NCBI GenBank assembly: GCA_914767715.1
Contig: OU612070.1
Location: forward strand, 2,125,501 to 2,189,500
Direction: 5' to 3'
Source: Membranipora membranacea
Taxonomy: Eukaryota > Bryozoa > Gymnolaemata > Cheilostomatida > Membraniporidae
DNA length: 64,000 bases
Shown: positions 11,334-25,184 of the stretch, one piece after another
Layout: every line of letters starts with the position of its first letter
Position numbering within the stretch: position 1 is the first letter of the stretch
Made by a program: the position numbers and the translations under genes
The notes under the pieces: model-generated
What the model was told of the DNA's origin: nothing
The model's database searches: none
Seen by the model: only the letters and a program-made list of their open reading frames with translations

Positions 11334-14300
11334 TCAATTACTTTTGGCAAGCCAGATTTGGTAGAGGTATTCCATCTGTGGGGGATTGTCCACACATCGT
11401 TGCATATTATTTGGAGGTCTCGCTATGTTGTATCTAAAAGAAAAGAGCATGGAAACATTGAGAAGACAACAACTAGATTTGTATGGGAATAACAAAGAAC
11501 ACTTTAGAAATGAGGGGTTTCATCCAATAATATAGTACCTGTAGGGTCTAGGGCTCTAGGCGTTATACAGATATACAGATATCCATTAAAGTGGGGCAAT
11601 TGCGTTATTAACTTTTATGATTTAGACTAGCCAATGTGTTGGCTACATTTAGAAAATAAACTGTAAACAGGGTAGTTCCGATCACATAATCATAGGTCTT
11701 GAAAATAACTGGATATTTCCGAGTTGTTTGGCTGAAATTACCTAAATAAAACCTTGAGGGATATAAATAGACACACCAATACTTGAACCCAATCATATGC
11801 CTATTATTTTGTAATTCATTCACAAAAATAAAAGCCCTGCAGTATCAAAGAAAAATTGCTGTAATCTGTTTCAATATTGCATTCGGAAGTCCTGGCCTTG
11901 AGGGCAGTACGAACACAACAAAATCTGAAGTTTGCAACAGGGTAGAAGATGTGTATATGAGTGAGCTGATGCAACACATTGAATTGTATGTTTACTTGTT
12001 ATCAGCACAAATCATCCAGATCTGGCTGGTTTCTGAGAAACCGAAAGGACTGCCGCAGTTCTACCCTAGTCCCACAGTTAAAAAGTGTGACAGTCATTAT
12101 GAGACAAACTTAAATGTGAGTAAACAAAAATGACAAATTTGCCACCTAAATGATGTCATTATTAACAGAGAATAATGTTGGATTTAACCAACATTATTCT
12201 CTGTGATATTGTGCAAAAAAACAAGTTTTTATTTTTTGGAGCAAACATTACATCTAGACCTAGAGCAATCATAACCTTTTTTCACGAGAGCTCCCAATTA
12301 AATATCATTATAATGTCATGCAATCCATGACTTACATAATATAAGTGATCCTCCTACTTACCTAGTCCAATCCCCACGGCACATCAGCCAAGGTACTTTA
12401 TCTACAAGCTGATGTAACGGACCGGATACATCAGGAGATATAACATCTGGTGTTCCTGCACCTGAACCTCTTGTTAGGAGCTTCTTATCAACGTCATAGC
12501 AGCAGTTCTGGGCCGCTAGGGTCCCCTCACCAACCTCCGACCTGATACATCTTTTAGCACCTGCCAACATAAAAATCCACAATATACAATATTTGCGTAT
12601 ATATCCAGGTTTTGTAACTTTCATTTGGAGTTGCTCTCTTTTTTGGCAGGAGAAGAGAACAATTAATCTACAGTCAGTCTTTAACCAGGGAGGTTTTCAA
12701 ACTCCTTGCTTTAACGAGATCTCCTACTCTTCCTGAGCAAAGTAAGCATGGCATAGCAAGGATAGCGCAGTAGTTCATGCATCATGCCTAAGCCACAATC
12801 CGACCCCTTTCCCGCTTACCTTTATGATACGCCATTAGGTAGGAACTACTGTGATCTGCGTCTCTCCATGTAAATGTCTTCTTGTGGTATTCATCATAGA
12901 TTTGATAACTGCGGGTTAATGGATATGTACATGGACAAGTAGGGAGCTGTGAAAACTTCTCAACATAAGACTTCAGAAAGGGGTCCTCACAAGTCAACCA
13001 CCTCTCACATTTATCTGTAGAAAAACATGAAAAGTGATAAATGATGTGATTTAATAAAGGAGGAAAAGGAACGAAAACTTAATCCAGTTTAAAAGTAGTT
13101 TCTATGCTCACAAACCTTGTCATTTTAATATGATGACAAACCGGCGCATGCCGTTCAATAATAACTAAAAAATCCATAACAGTCTAGAGGGATGAAAGAC
13201 CATCAACAAGTCATGTGAACAGGGAGTCTTATTATAATCCCCTGCTCAATAAAAACTAGGAAGACGATTCCATGAAGAAGAACTCAAATTTCAAAGGGAA
13301 TACTAGGGAGGGGGGAGAGGAGCAGCTGAATAAGCACAGAACATACCTTCACCAGGGCTAGTACTAGCTGGAGTTACTGGACTACCAATGTGATAAGTTG
13401 ACACACCCAATATCCTCTCACCATCACTGTTTTCATGCCCTACAAAATACAAATATGAAACTATAACAAAGAAGGGATATAATAAAGTTCGAACTAAAAT
13501 GTGCTTGTGCCTCTGGCGGGGCAGTGGTAGATTACATCATTATATTAAATATCTCTAAGACGTCAGAGGGGACAAACTTGTTCTTAATTGGCACACGCTG
13601 AGCTATGATGTTGACTTGGTGTGGTTTTCCTCATAATGCAAATAACGGTAAATGAGTTGAGAAATAGTTAGGCGATAAGGCTCTATGCTCACTGTAGCAT
13701 CTGAGATGCTATTCCAGGCGTGGAGCCCAGAACAAATGTTGGCAATGTGGGTAGTTATGTTATGTTGTCTGCTGCATACTACTCAGAATACTATACTATC
13801 GTATATTCTTACCAACTGTTTCAGGAGGAAATACAAAGTCAGAATTATCTCCACTTTGAGATATGCTGTTGTGTATATGTCTGAGGATTGACGAATCAGG
13901 CTTCAGCGTTGATTGTTCAGTGTTACTGTTTAATTGCCCATCAGAGTTTTTGTTGTTTTTAGAGTTATCTAATCCTGAGTAAGGTGTGGTCAGCTGTTTT
14001 ATAGCTGGGCCGTTTGTTCTTATGGGTAAAATAGTCACATCACTATTCAGTTCATCATCGCTATCCATTCCTGAGCCACTTGAGTCTGATACAGAGTTGA
14101 TATCTAGATCAATGATATTGATGTCTGTGCCGTCATTGTCTTCATCATCTGATATTGTATTGATCTTCTGGACCTCAAACCACTTTCTGCGTATTTCTGT
14201 TATTTGCTCTGATGAAGGTGTGGTCACTTCGTTTATTGATATCTCGATGTCGACCCTGTAATGATTGTCAGCTATACTGTGGGTAATAAGCCCGTCTTTT

Positions 14301-17300
14301 ACTTTTTGAGGTATGGTGACTTGTGGTACGGTGTGACCTGGTGTGGCTTGATCCTGAAACAGAATAAAAATATTTATACTGGGTTTGCCAAAATGGCGAT
14401 TTCATTTGGTAGATTGATTCAACAGCCTTATCGGTTAAACTCAGATGGTTATAATTACACATTGATCAGTATAATCAAATAAATATTCAAAATAATGGAC
14501 AGATTAGAACAATCTTAGCTCTCATAACCTACATCTTCATGCAAGTACACATCACACCAATCGAGTGATTGATGGGAAAATGAAAGTGTCACACTCAAGC
14601 TATCATATAGAAGCTTTTTAAATCACTGCAGGGTCATTATTTTTTTACTTCATAGAGTGAATTTACATAATCCACATCATGGTTGGGAGAAATTACGCCA
14701 CAGGAGATCTCCCAGAGGAGTGTCTTCGTACAGAATTACGAGGTGACCAATAGTTATCAGATTTCATGCCGGACGCCCAAAGACCAAAAGGCGACTGGGC
14801 ACAATGATTAAGGAACTGATAACACACTGAAAAGCATCAGTATGGCATCAGCATGGCACCGATATTTCGCATAATGCTCTGGTGCCGTCAGAAGGAATTC
14901 TGACATGAAAATTGGCCTCTACAACAACAATATATAAGGAGATTTTTATTGGTGTCATTAAAATGACAGCCTCTTTTCATGGCAACAGGTAATTTATCAC
15001 CCTCAGTGTCATGATTATAGGTTTGCTCCATAAGAAGAATTTAATCTTGCTATGATGATCAAATAAATTCAGGTTTCAAGCATCTGAGCATCCTTGGTAC
15101 AAAGCAAAGGCCATAGCAATATAATATTACCAGCAATATAGTGATCGCTCTATTGTCACAGTTTTATGAAGTGAATTTTGTGAAGTCATATTTCTTACAA
15201 AACTCACACTGTAGTAAACATTGTGTATCTATGGTCAGAAATATGTGCATGTGTGAACTATTGCCAAAGCACAAACTATTACTACGAGGTGGTCTATGAA
15301 TGGTAAACAGCTTGGTATTTGGGAGTGTTTAATGTCAGATTAAAATGCCAGACGCAGGGTGACATTATTTGGGCTAGGAATTATGATGAGTCTGTTTACT
15401 AGACTGAATAACATAACGATATTTGGTCACCATTCTTGAGTTGTTTGAGGCACATTTTTATTCTTAGAACTGGTTCAACAAGCAGATGGCGATCCGAATT
15501 CAGGTCAACGCATGATTTGTGGAGTCGTGGACTAATAATACTGTCTTGTTTGCTGCTATATTTGGCATAAATATTATGATATGAGAAAACTACTGAGTTT
15601 AATCCCAATACATTATCCAGATAATAGTTATAAGTAGAGTTACCTCCCCCGCTCCAAATATTTTGAGGGACAAGTTGAATTTTGTATTTCTTTTGTTCAA
15701 GGTAATATCAAGCTAGCGGAATGTGGGATAAGTAATATAACATTGTGGAAACACTCTGATCATTGGTCATGCAGAAAATATACGCCATTCCTAAGAGCCA
15801 TTGCAGTATAAAATTTTTCAGCCCAACAGCTGAGAGGTGTAACTAACATTCTCAGTAATCTGGTTAACCCTTCAGCTTTGCATGCTGGGAATGCCGCCAA
15901 TTCAATACTGACCATTTTTTTCAAAGGAAAGGATGTTGGTTGAATGCATATATGTACATACGTATGAATGTATGTACGTATGTACGTACATACTTATATT
16001 ACATTATATACAACGATGATAGCAGGGTACTTTGGTTAAGCTTACCTTGGCTAGTTCTTTGGCCTCTGCTGACTTAGACCAGTTGAGGAATGCATTGATC
16101 ACCATGACGCTCGATATGAAGGCAACAAGAGCAGCGCAGCAGCACAGTATGATCAGCTTATTCCTTGTAGTTAGGCACGAAGAAGACATGGGAACATTGC
16201 GATGGCTTCGGTATGACGCCTCCTCCAAGTTTTGATAACAGCTTAGATCCGAGGCTCCTACATCTGATGAGCTGGGTTTTGTTGATCTGCTGTAGTATCC
16301 GCTGGTTATACTTCCACTGCGGTGGGGGTTCTTTACTTCTGTGTAAAAATTATTGCTTGCATTTGAGGCGTATGTTGATTTGCAGAGCTTAATTCTAGTT
16401 TCGGAATATAACTCCTCTCCGGAGCAGAGCTTCTCTTCTCCCTTCACACTCTGTTTCCTGCAACAAGAGACGGTTAGACTTTCAATTTGTGGCATCAAAA
16501 GCAATATGAGACGATTGTTTGGAAATTTAAAAATTAAAAAATCTTCTACCAGCTCTTTTCATTGCTGAGAAGAATTATGTTCTTGAAATAGAGTAACGTT
16601 TCTCAATGTAGAAACGACGACAAACGAAGAATTGACTAATCTTTATCCAGGGAAAGTCCCGTCTCGGACTGTGAATATCGTATCTGCTCTAGAGCTCCAA
16701 TCACTGAGCCACGTATCAAGAGAGCGAGTTTCGTCACAGAGCCCAACTGTAGTGTTGAATAGCAAAGGTGAAAATGAGGTGCTAATAAATATATTTGGCT
16801 AATTAGTTAGTCATCAGCCTGGCATCCGGTGCCATGCAACAATTATCTCATCCAATATTACTGATCCAGAACGGTAAGCTCAGCTGGTGCCGTTAAACAA
16901 CAGAAAAGTCGATTCCATCAAAATAAATAAGATGACTAGCCATGCGATGCCAACCCATAAGGTCAGATCAGAGATAACTAGAATGAGAGAACAAGCGACT
17001 GCAGGCTTATAAAGCTATAGACCCTGGACGGCGATGCTTCTCTACGCTTACCATACCTTGTGTAGCTCCAGGGTTCTGCTGTAAATAGCGGAAAAGCCTC
17101 AACAGTTTCTGTTATTGTCCTACGCAGACTTGATACAGTGAACCGCTGAGTGCAAACCAATAATCAGACAATCACAGCCTGAAGCAGCTCAACAAAAACT
17201 ACACATTGATCTATCTGTCCAGCTGTTGACTAATAATGCGCCTTCGTGTGTCTTTTTGTCACTTTTTTTTCAATTCTTATTGAAAAGATCAAAGGACTTG

Positions 17301-18148
17301 CCGCACACTTGAAGCCTTGTCCCAATAATTAGATGACTGCTTTCAATTTGTTACGAATAATGTATACCAGCAATGCTGCCAAGTGAAATCTTTTGAAGCC
17401 AGTATTATTATGACAGAGGGATAAAACTATTTATAGGTGATCTGATCAGTATGTGGATTCCCAATTTATGGTTTGATTAGAAAACTGATCAGAATAATGG
17501 CACAGGTGCTTTTGAGAGCTGGCACTTGCCTAGTCATGTGAATATGCTTTCATATTTGTTGGCAAGAGAGTGCAGTACACGAATGGCATTAGGTTAATTG
17601 TCATCATAATTAAGCTAATAATATGCAACGAGGCACATTAAAGAAACACAAATGCTCTACTCGAATCTTCTGTACAGAATTTCCATTCATGCCCAAAGTT
17701 GTGAGAAAATAAGCTAATTCTGTCTGACAGAAAAGATGATACTAATACGTTTAATCTTGTTAATCATAAGCAAAGTAAATAAATCAAAGTGAATTAAACG
17801 ATTGTACTACACAACCAGCTTATGAAATTAGATCACCCTGACACATTTTTATGGGATCTGCTCAATAAAATGATGCGCTGAAATTGAACACTTTAGAGAT
17901 AAAAACAAGATGAGGAAATCTAATTCAAAAGAGCCAGTTGATACACATGGAGCGCACATTGAAATGCAGGTGTCTGAATTTATTCTACAAATTGCAAAAC
18001 TAGTTGAAAAGATAGTTACAGAATCTGTTCTACGATGATGCAAAAAATACCTCTCTGGTAAGAGTAGCAGGCAGTCTGCGCCCTCTGAACTGGATTCTCC
18101 CACCATATCCGAAGAGGTGCTGTGATTACATGAACCTGGTGCTAGCAT
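11334..18148 (-). CDS. Isthmin-like AMOP-domain protein, apparently type II membrane-anchored
   Basis: Seven minus-strand exons: 18148-18051, 16457-16046, 14353-13813, 13439-13347, 13014-12820, 12560-12362 and 11433-11334. Phases agree throughout and give 545 residues plus a stop. Exon 2 has one hydrophobic segment (about 134-158, NKLIILCCC...INAFLNW) with no signal peptide before it, so the N-terminus should be cytoplasmic. A long acidic Ser/Asp/Asn-rich stretch follows in exon 3. Exons 5-7 encode an AMOP domain (about 382-530): CERWLTCEDPF, LPTCPCTYP, then QNCCYD, GAGTPD and DKVPW, closest to isthmin. No thrombospondin type 1 repeat is visible, although vertebrate isthmins have one. Isthmins are secreted and act on cell-surface receptors; the role here is unknown. 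Exon 1 is the least certain: exon 2 could instead open at an in-frame ATG at 16504. Confidence 0.85.
12165..12204. repeat. Perfect 17-bp inverted repeat with 6-base loop
   Basis: The arms start ACAGAGAATAATGTTGG and are exact reverse complements around an ATTTAA loop. It lies between exons 6 and 7 of the AMOP gene. The outer bases ACAGAG..CTCTGT match the palindrome at 22046-22073. No target duplication is visible here. Confidence 0.8.
15945..16000. repeat. Short TACGTATG-type alternating tract
   Basis: An imperfect run of TATGTACG/TACATACG units just downstream of the donor of AMOP-gene exon 2, inside its intron. It is simple sequence with local self-complementarity and no other feature. 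Confidence 0.5.
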
Positions 18149-21100
18149 GTCACTGTATTGAATAATCCAATGTCGAATATGTGGAGTGGCCTCTCTCTGA
18201 TTCTTCTATTGAATAACAAGCCATCCTGATATCATGATTGTTTTTTGGCAGTATAACTTGATCAACAAGAGACCACACTATGGAATGTCAGCTTGCCCCT
18301 TAATTTTAATGTGTGTGGATGTCATTTTGGTGGCAATTATAGTGAATAAGTCTCTTCTGACACTTGCCACTGCATGCCATTGTCATTGTGATTTAGAGTA
18401 TTTGAGTATTAGACAACGTTTGAGTGGAATGCACATATTGTAAATCCACATGATCGTGGCTGTTAATGCTGTCGGTGACACCATCGCTATGGCGTCTCCA
18501 ATTATCAGTATATAATGGTAGGATGTCAATTAGGATATTTTCCAAGCATCTCAGACAATTCTGATTTCTGTAACAATTTCATAATCTATACTATATAATA
18601 AACAGGCATATTTATTACACTTTTAACCCTACATCCTTCATACCATCAGGGTCTCAGTTGCCAACGGATTTTAATAACTTGAAAATGATTACAAGATACG
18701 ACTGCATGTCTGTGTTAGTGGTAGAATTAACATGTAGGATTAACATGTAGGATTAATGGTGCTCATCGATTTTAAATGAGAGTGTGAGCTTTTTAAATGT
18801 TGTATATTTGAAATTATTTATTGCCGATTTTATTTTTGATTATGAGTGAAATACTTATGACAACAAATTTACTGAGGCAATGGGTAGTATCACTGTCCAC
18901 TTCTAACTAGTGTTACAATAGGGTGAGTTAATATTTATCTGATTTTCTCTAATACAAAAACTGAGTCAGATTAACAGCAATAGAATTGGTGATATCACTT
19001 TGCAATACGCCTGAATCTCATGGCAGGAAGCTAACTGAATCCACGCATTAGAGTAATCACGATCAGTTTTGCCATCGCTCTAAATGTGCTGTGGTGTTAT
19101 TCCTTTGGTCAAGTAGATGATAGATACCTGAGGGGATTGAGCAATTATACCAAACAATGCAAATACTAGCACCTCTGGGGGACAAATGGGCCATTTGAGG
19201 CCCACGAAAATATTTGATCAAGCGCTTAGCATACCAAGTACCCATGATATATATAAACTGTACTAAACTAACAAAAGGGAAGGACACAACGTATCAAGCT
19301 GTGCTAATATTATCAGGCACTTCTGAAACAAGAGGAACATTCTGACATGAGGAAGGTGCTCTTGTAGCGAACCAGGATGATTGGACCGTTTTGTGCAACA
19401 CTATCACTGCTGATTAAACACTTACTGATGCATGATGGGAATGAGAACTTTTACAAACTCTCTTCTTCAGACCACAAGTGCCGAAAACTGCAAAAGTTTG
19501 TAATGAAACTTTGAGGAACTTGTAGTTTGTAGAGGGTGTATCCGGAATAAAGGAGGGAGCCCCAGGCTATAGCATAATGGACATGCCATGCAGTGTGCTC
19601 AGGTGCAACACAACAGTATGTGGCCATTAAGTATCATCAATAATCTTCGATAGCCTGCTGTAAAGCATTTAATTGACAATAAAAAGGGCAGTTAGTGTGA
19701 AGAATTCATCATTCAAGAGGGTGCTGTCACCTGTTTAAACCATCAGTAAAACTTAGCCAGAAAATAATTGCCCATGTCCTAAAACAAATTTCAAAAGAAA
19801 ATTTGTTTTAACTCAACATTGTGAAAGATTTCTCGTCAAAGACAGACTGAGTTTACAAAATATATCTGGTCTGCTCTAAATTATTCTAAATGCATTGTGG
19901 TCTCTGCTCAAAAAAATCATGTTCGTTGGCTATTATGATGGAATTATACCAAAAGCGCTCATAGTGTCTTTGGTAGGATTGGGAAGACAGAGAAACGCTC
20001 TATATCAATACATGTTCATAAATATACTGTACAAAAATAATGGTCATAAACAGATTATGCAATCCTTTAGGTCATGCTACTTGGATTTAGATGGCCTCCC
20101 TCACTTGGACATTGATTTACAACATTTTTATAGAGATACTTAGCTGAATCTCGGTTTCAGTCAATATTGGCAAGAATATAAAGAACTTTAAATTTTAGTT
20201 GTTTTGTAAATGCTTAATTTTTTTTCAGTTTCACCCTGCATTGAACTGAGAGCTAGCATATTCTAGCAGACAGTTCCATTTTGACAGAGACTTTTTGATG
20301 GCACTCATTTTTTTAAATTCAATAGTATAAAGCACTTGCTGGTAAAGTATGCAGGTGATATTGAATAATTTGGCTGTAGCTTTGTTTCAATTAGTTACTC
20401 AGCCCACCTTCACAAACGGAGAAAGAAAAATAATTTGTGCCAAATATGTCAATTTGCATGTCTCAGAACAAGCAATCACTTTATTGTTTTGATCCACCCA
20501 TTGATTACTTCGAGAATGTTAGATGGCTGGCTTTATAATGCAACTGAAGCTATGCCCACAGAATAATATTATGTACAAATTTGCTTATTGGCAAAAAATC
20601 AAACTAATTTCTTAGAACAATTTTCCCAGGACAATGTTTCAATTAATTACAATAAGTAATTCTAAGTTGACAACACCACATAATATTAGATCGGTTTGGT
20701 ACCTGCTGAATACAGTATAAGGACCCAAGAGTGTTCCTTCTTACCTGGTAAATAAAATAAGGAAATATTTTTAACTGATATTCACTGGTGGTTCAGTGGT
20801 TTTTACGTGAAATCCTATATATCTCAAAGGTGGAAAAACTCCTAGAGCAAGAGCGGTTTCAGCATGGTGTGGCCTTGTTGGTTGCTTGTACAATGGGTGT
20901 CTCAGTGGGCTAAAATTTGTAAGCTATTCGTGGAATTAAGGGGCTTGTTTTCAAACATGTAAACATCAGTTCTTTTTTAAAAATGAAATTCACTACAAAT
21001 TCCTAGCTTCTACTGATGCAAAGACAAAACTTACACTTTTTACACTTCTGCTTATTTTAAGCATAGCCTACAGCAATGAGAGGGAGTTCAGTGCTTCCAG

Positions 21101-21481
21101 GTCCCCCGAAAATAGGAAAGTCTTGACCTACTACAAACTTGTGTTAAAACCAATTAACTCGTAATATTTTCATAGGGAGTAATGTATAATGTGGGTATAC
21201 AAGCACTTGTGATGATTATGGGGCATCTGAATTATAATAATATATGGTGGTGCAGAATTTGGTGTTATTACTGTCCTGACCGAGAAATGATAGGTTTGAG
21301 TTATCATAGATAGCCATGTATCTAAAACAATTTTGACACCCCGTCATGAAATGATTTGAAAATTGTGATAATTATATTTATGGCATTTATGATAAACTCC
21401 AATCGAGGAATGCTCCAAAAGCCAAGCCAAGCGTACTAGTAACAATTCCATATTGGAGAATTGTATAATTGATGGATAGGG

Positions 21482-21500
21482 CGGGGGGGGGGGGGCGGGG
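21482..21500. repeat. Poly-G tract
   Basis: A nearly uninterrupted run of about 17 G bases with one or two C interruptions, in intergenic sequence. It could form a G-quadruplex, and its length may be unreliable in an assembly. Confidence 0.7.
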
Positions 21501-22036
21501 TCTTCTCATGCGGGATGTGTTACTGATTTTTGGCAACGTTTCTTTACTTTCATGTGATGTCATGTGATTGTCTTATTGAATCCTCAAAACAATGACATGA
21601 CATGGTAACAGAGACTATAGATGGTCTCCGATGGTAAGAAGCATTGAGATCATTGAACACCAAATGTCCACAACCATCTTGCTGATATCAAATTCAGCTG
21701 ATCTTGATTTTGTTAGCATGTAGATAAGAATGGTATTCGCACTGCAGGAGTAATGTCATGATATCACTGCTTGATTGTTTTTGTTTATATTTGTGTTAAT
21801 CTTCTATGACCTGACAATGGTAGGTCAGCCAGTACGTGTAGACAGATAGACATACAAGATATGTATATGACGGTTTGAGTAGAGGGTCAACATCTACCAT
21901 TAGGACAAAATCGCAGATCGACCTGCTTTAATTTGTTATCAGGGCCATATAAACTAACATGTGATGATTATCATGATGGCTGCTGGCCTCGAAGTCCAAA
22001 GTTTACAGCTATAATTAAACTGATCCGTCTTGTTTT

Positions 22037-22082
22037 GTTCATATCACAGAGTAAGGATATATCCTTACTCTGTGTTCATATC
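22037..22082. repeat. 28-bp perfect palindrome between 9-bp direct repeats
   Basis: Bases 22046-22073 read ACAGAGTAAGGATA followed by its exact reverse complement, with no loop. Immediately outside on both sides is GTTCATATC (22037-22045 and 22074-22082). A palindrome bracketed by exact 9-bp direct repeats looks like a tiny insertion with target-site duplication, or the remnant of a larger hairpin element. Confidence 0.8.
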
Positions 22083-25000
22083 TTACACTCTGATCTATAA
22101 ACATTATAATGAAGTGGGGAGACAGAGGTGTCATCGTGTTGTCTATTTTTGTTCCGGCCATCTGAAGAGTTGAGCGGATTATCTATATACATTTCTGAGT
22201 TTGTACACCTAGATAATCCCTTATTCACCACACATGCAATTACCAATGGTTACATAATAAGATCAATCTTATCCCATTATAGGGATCTGGAAACCACACG
22301 AATTGACCTTCATGGTTTCTTACTTCCAATGAAATGGTTCAATCCACTCCAACTCGAGATGTTTTGTGTGTTTTGACAGATTCAAACCTGGATTATTCTC
22401 ATAGCCTCTTGTCTTACTTTTATTTTGCTAAAATATCCAAAACAATATACTATGACCTGTGAGGCAGCTGAGTTACTCATAGTGTCAGGCCGGTGGGAAA
22501 TGGTGTGGCTACAATTTACTCCAAAAGAGGTGGTAGATGGTGATAGACTTGCAGGCAGCTGGTTTTGCCTTAAAGCTATAACACAGGTAGCAGAGCCGGA
22601 TGGCCGCTCCTTAGAAGTCAGAGCCGTCCAAGCTTGCCGTGAATGTAGAGTGTCTGTTAGCGTAGGGTGAAGATTAATATGCCAGTTCTGATAATTACAC
22701 TATAGCAGCAGAATTAAATGATTAACGGGAGGATTATTGATTTCAAATTATCTAATGTGGCTTTCCCATGAAATTTGTAGTCCATTTCCATGTGAATACA
22801 AGAAAACACCTCCAATATGACACCTCTTTACTTCTATGAGCTACCACGACTGAGGTACTATGCAAAATATCAGCACATTTCTATGAAAAAAACTGCAAAT
22901 CAAAGCTCTGAAGAATAGTGCTGACACCAATAGAATTCAACTATCTTTTACAGCTCTCTATATCATTGTTCGAAGCGCTGCACAAGATGTCACAAATAAT
23001 ATAAAATACCTTTATCAACAATAGCTTATTAAATTGTTAAATAAAAGCCTTCATTTTCGGATATCAGGCTGTCCCTGGATATGTTACGAGCAAAACAAGC
23101 ATACATCACCCGAGAAACTTTGATGACAATACCCCTACTGGAATGGGCCTACAGGAGATAATCTAAAAAACCAGCCAGCACCATGCAGGAGTTTTCTGGG
23201 TTACAAACTCAAGTCATCAAGTGCACCATGTCAGTAACACAATTACATTTCACCTTACCTCAACGCATCCAGCCTGTTCTGTTGATATATATCCTTTAAA
23301 GCTTTCAAAGATATCGTTGACGGTAATATCCCTTCGCTTATTTACTATCCGAGTTTCCTCTCAGTGAACTGACCACCATGAATTTCAACTAGAGAATGTC
23401 AGAGCATTTAAAAAATGACACATACATTTACAGCCAAACACTGGTCAAATAGAATGCTATAAAACGATCATTATGATAGCTTTTGATTACTTTTTGAAGA
23501 TGCCTGTTTTACCTAGCTCTTGTGGGTAGCTAATAACATTGAGGACATAGCACCCAATCTGCAGAGGCTAATAATTATTAGCCTTATAAAAGTGTGTTGG
23601 TGTCAGTGCCATCCCACAATGCATCACTTGTAATAAACAGACCATGAAGCAATAGGGTAAAGTCAGGCAGTTGTGTAGTAAATTTTCTCTTGGGAAGGAC
23701 GCTAGCCATCTGATTGGCTGGATTGTTTGCTATGCCGTGCCTTGTCTGAAATTCTTCTCATTTAGTCTGTGAGAGGTGTCTGAGGTATGAAATGGATGAA
23801 CTAATAGATCGAGACATTGGAGAGAATAAACTGCCCTAAAAATAAATTAATGTATTACTAACTCGGTCAGTTATGTAGGTGTCACCGCCTTTTATTATTA
23901 TTATTGAATAATATACCACAAGGGATGGGCAACTTACAGACAAAACAGAAAAATAAATTAAATCTTGAGCCCGGAATGACACCACTGGCACAACTAAACA
24001 AAATTAAATTTGAGATATAATGAACTTTATTTTACACCGATCAATGCAAGAAGCAAATAAGACAATGCGATTGAAAACAACAACAAAAAAGAAAGAATAA
24101 GAAGGCAGATATTGATGTGTTTAGATGGTATCGATGGTTTAATTCAATTATAATAATATAATCACCAAAATTCTGCCACAATGGCTCCCAGACCAGAGAA
24201 GGTTTTCTCAAAGCCAGACGCATGGTAAATCTATAGTCAGCTCACTGACTGATACCAAATACTATGATCAGTATAAAAACGACCCTAAATGTACTGTTAA
24301 TTTGACCTTGAAATGTTATCATTTTCACAGGACAATTACAAGCTTAAATTTTTTGATTAGATGATTATGGGTGCCTTCCCAGTTCAGTACTTTTGCATGA
24401 TTGTTTTTGTATTGTATGCTGAAACACCACAAACAAGCCAGACTCTTCAGGGATATACCCTGGTCCAACAAACTATGTTTGTCCTAATGTTTAGCAATTT
24501 CCGGACGGTTAAAATTAAAAGGCCAACATACCAGGCATCAAAGGAAATTACAGCATGACAAAACAAATTTGGTGTTGCAGGGGAGCAAAGCCCATATAAG
24601 TAATATATTGGTGACCTGAAATAGGAACTCAAATGTCTACCTTCACATTTGCGGCATTAATCTCTTGATGATCATGAGATATTTCACAAGTGTTCTGAAT
24701 GCATGTGAAAGCTTCGGAGCCACAAGCCAATTTTGTCGACCCACACATTTTACGGTAATAAATACAAATGTGCGCACAATGGCCAGTCAGAAGTCATGGT
24801 TTATTATAAAGACGAATTCTTAATGCCTCAAAATACAAAACAAGTATCCCCTATGTTTGTCTGAGTGACCGGCCAGCACTTCACCTCACTTATCCCATCA
24901 CACCTTTTTGATAAACAAAAACAAATCGCAAAAAACTTTTCTACAGAAAATGTGTTACACATGCATACAATATTCCTAGTGACAGTGTTATCCTATGGCC

Positions 25001-25157
25001 CTGTTTATGACAAAACAGAGGGTGGGCTGCCCCCCTAAAGAGGCACGCAAGTTGCCCGAATTCCTCGTACTGAGAGTGTGATACATCCTAGAAAACTAGA
25101 ATGGATCCTAGAGGTGAACCTGAAACAGGCACTAATCAGCCATTGGCAGTGACACTA

Positions 25158-25184
25158 TGATCTTAGCCAATAGGCCGAGAAGCG
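25158..25184 (-). pseudogene. U2 snRNA 5'-end-like fragment
   Basis: On the minus strand, the sequence from CGCTTCTCGGCC to GGCTAAGATCA matches the 5' stem-loop region of animal U2 snRNA as I remember it, with one mismatch in 27 bases. The branch-point-pairing GUAGUA segment that should follow is missing, and no Sm site is seen. It is therefore a truncated or chimeric U2-derived relic rather than a working gene. It sits at the edge of a GC-richer block (about 25190-25340) that may belong to the same insertion. Confidence 0.55.

Noticed and set aside
22128-22670. Two consecutive + strand frames of about 80 codons in the gene-poor region
   Set aside because: No domain, no consistent splice joining between them, and composition like the surrounding sequence.
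25158-25184. Functional U2 snRNA gene
   Set aside because: The match stops before the branch-point-pairing GUAGUA segment, and no Sm site follows.
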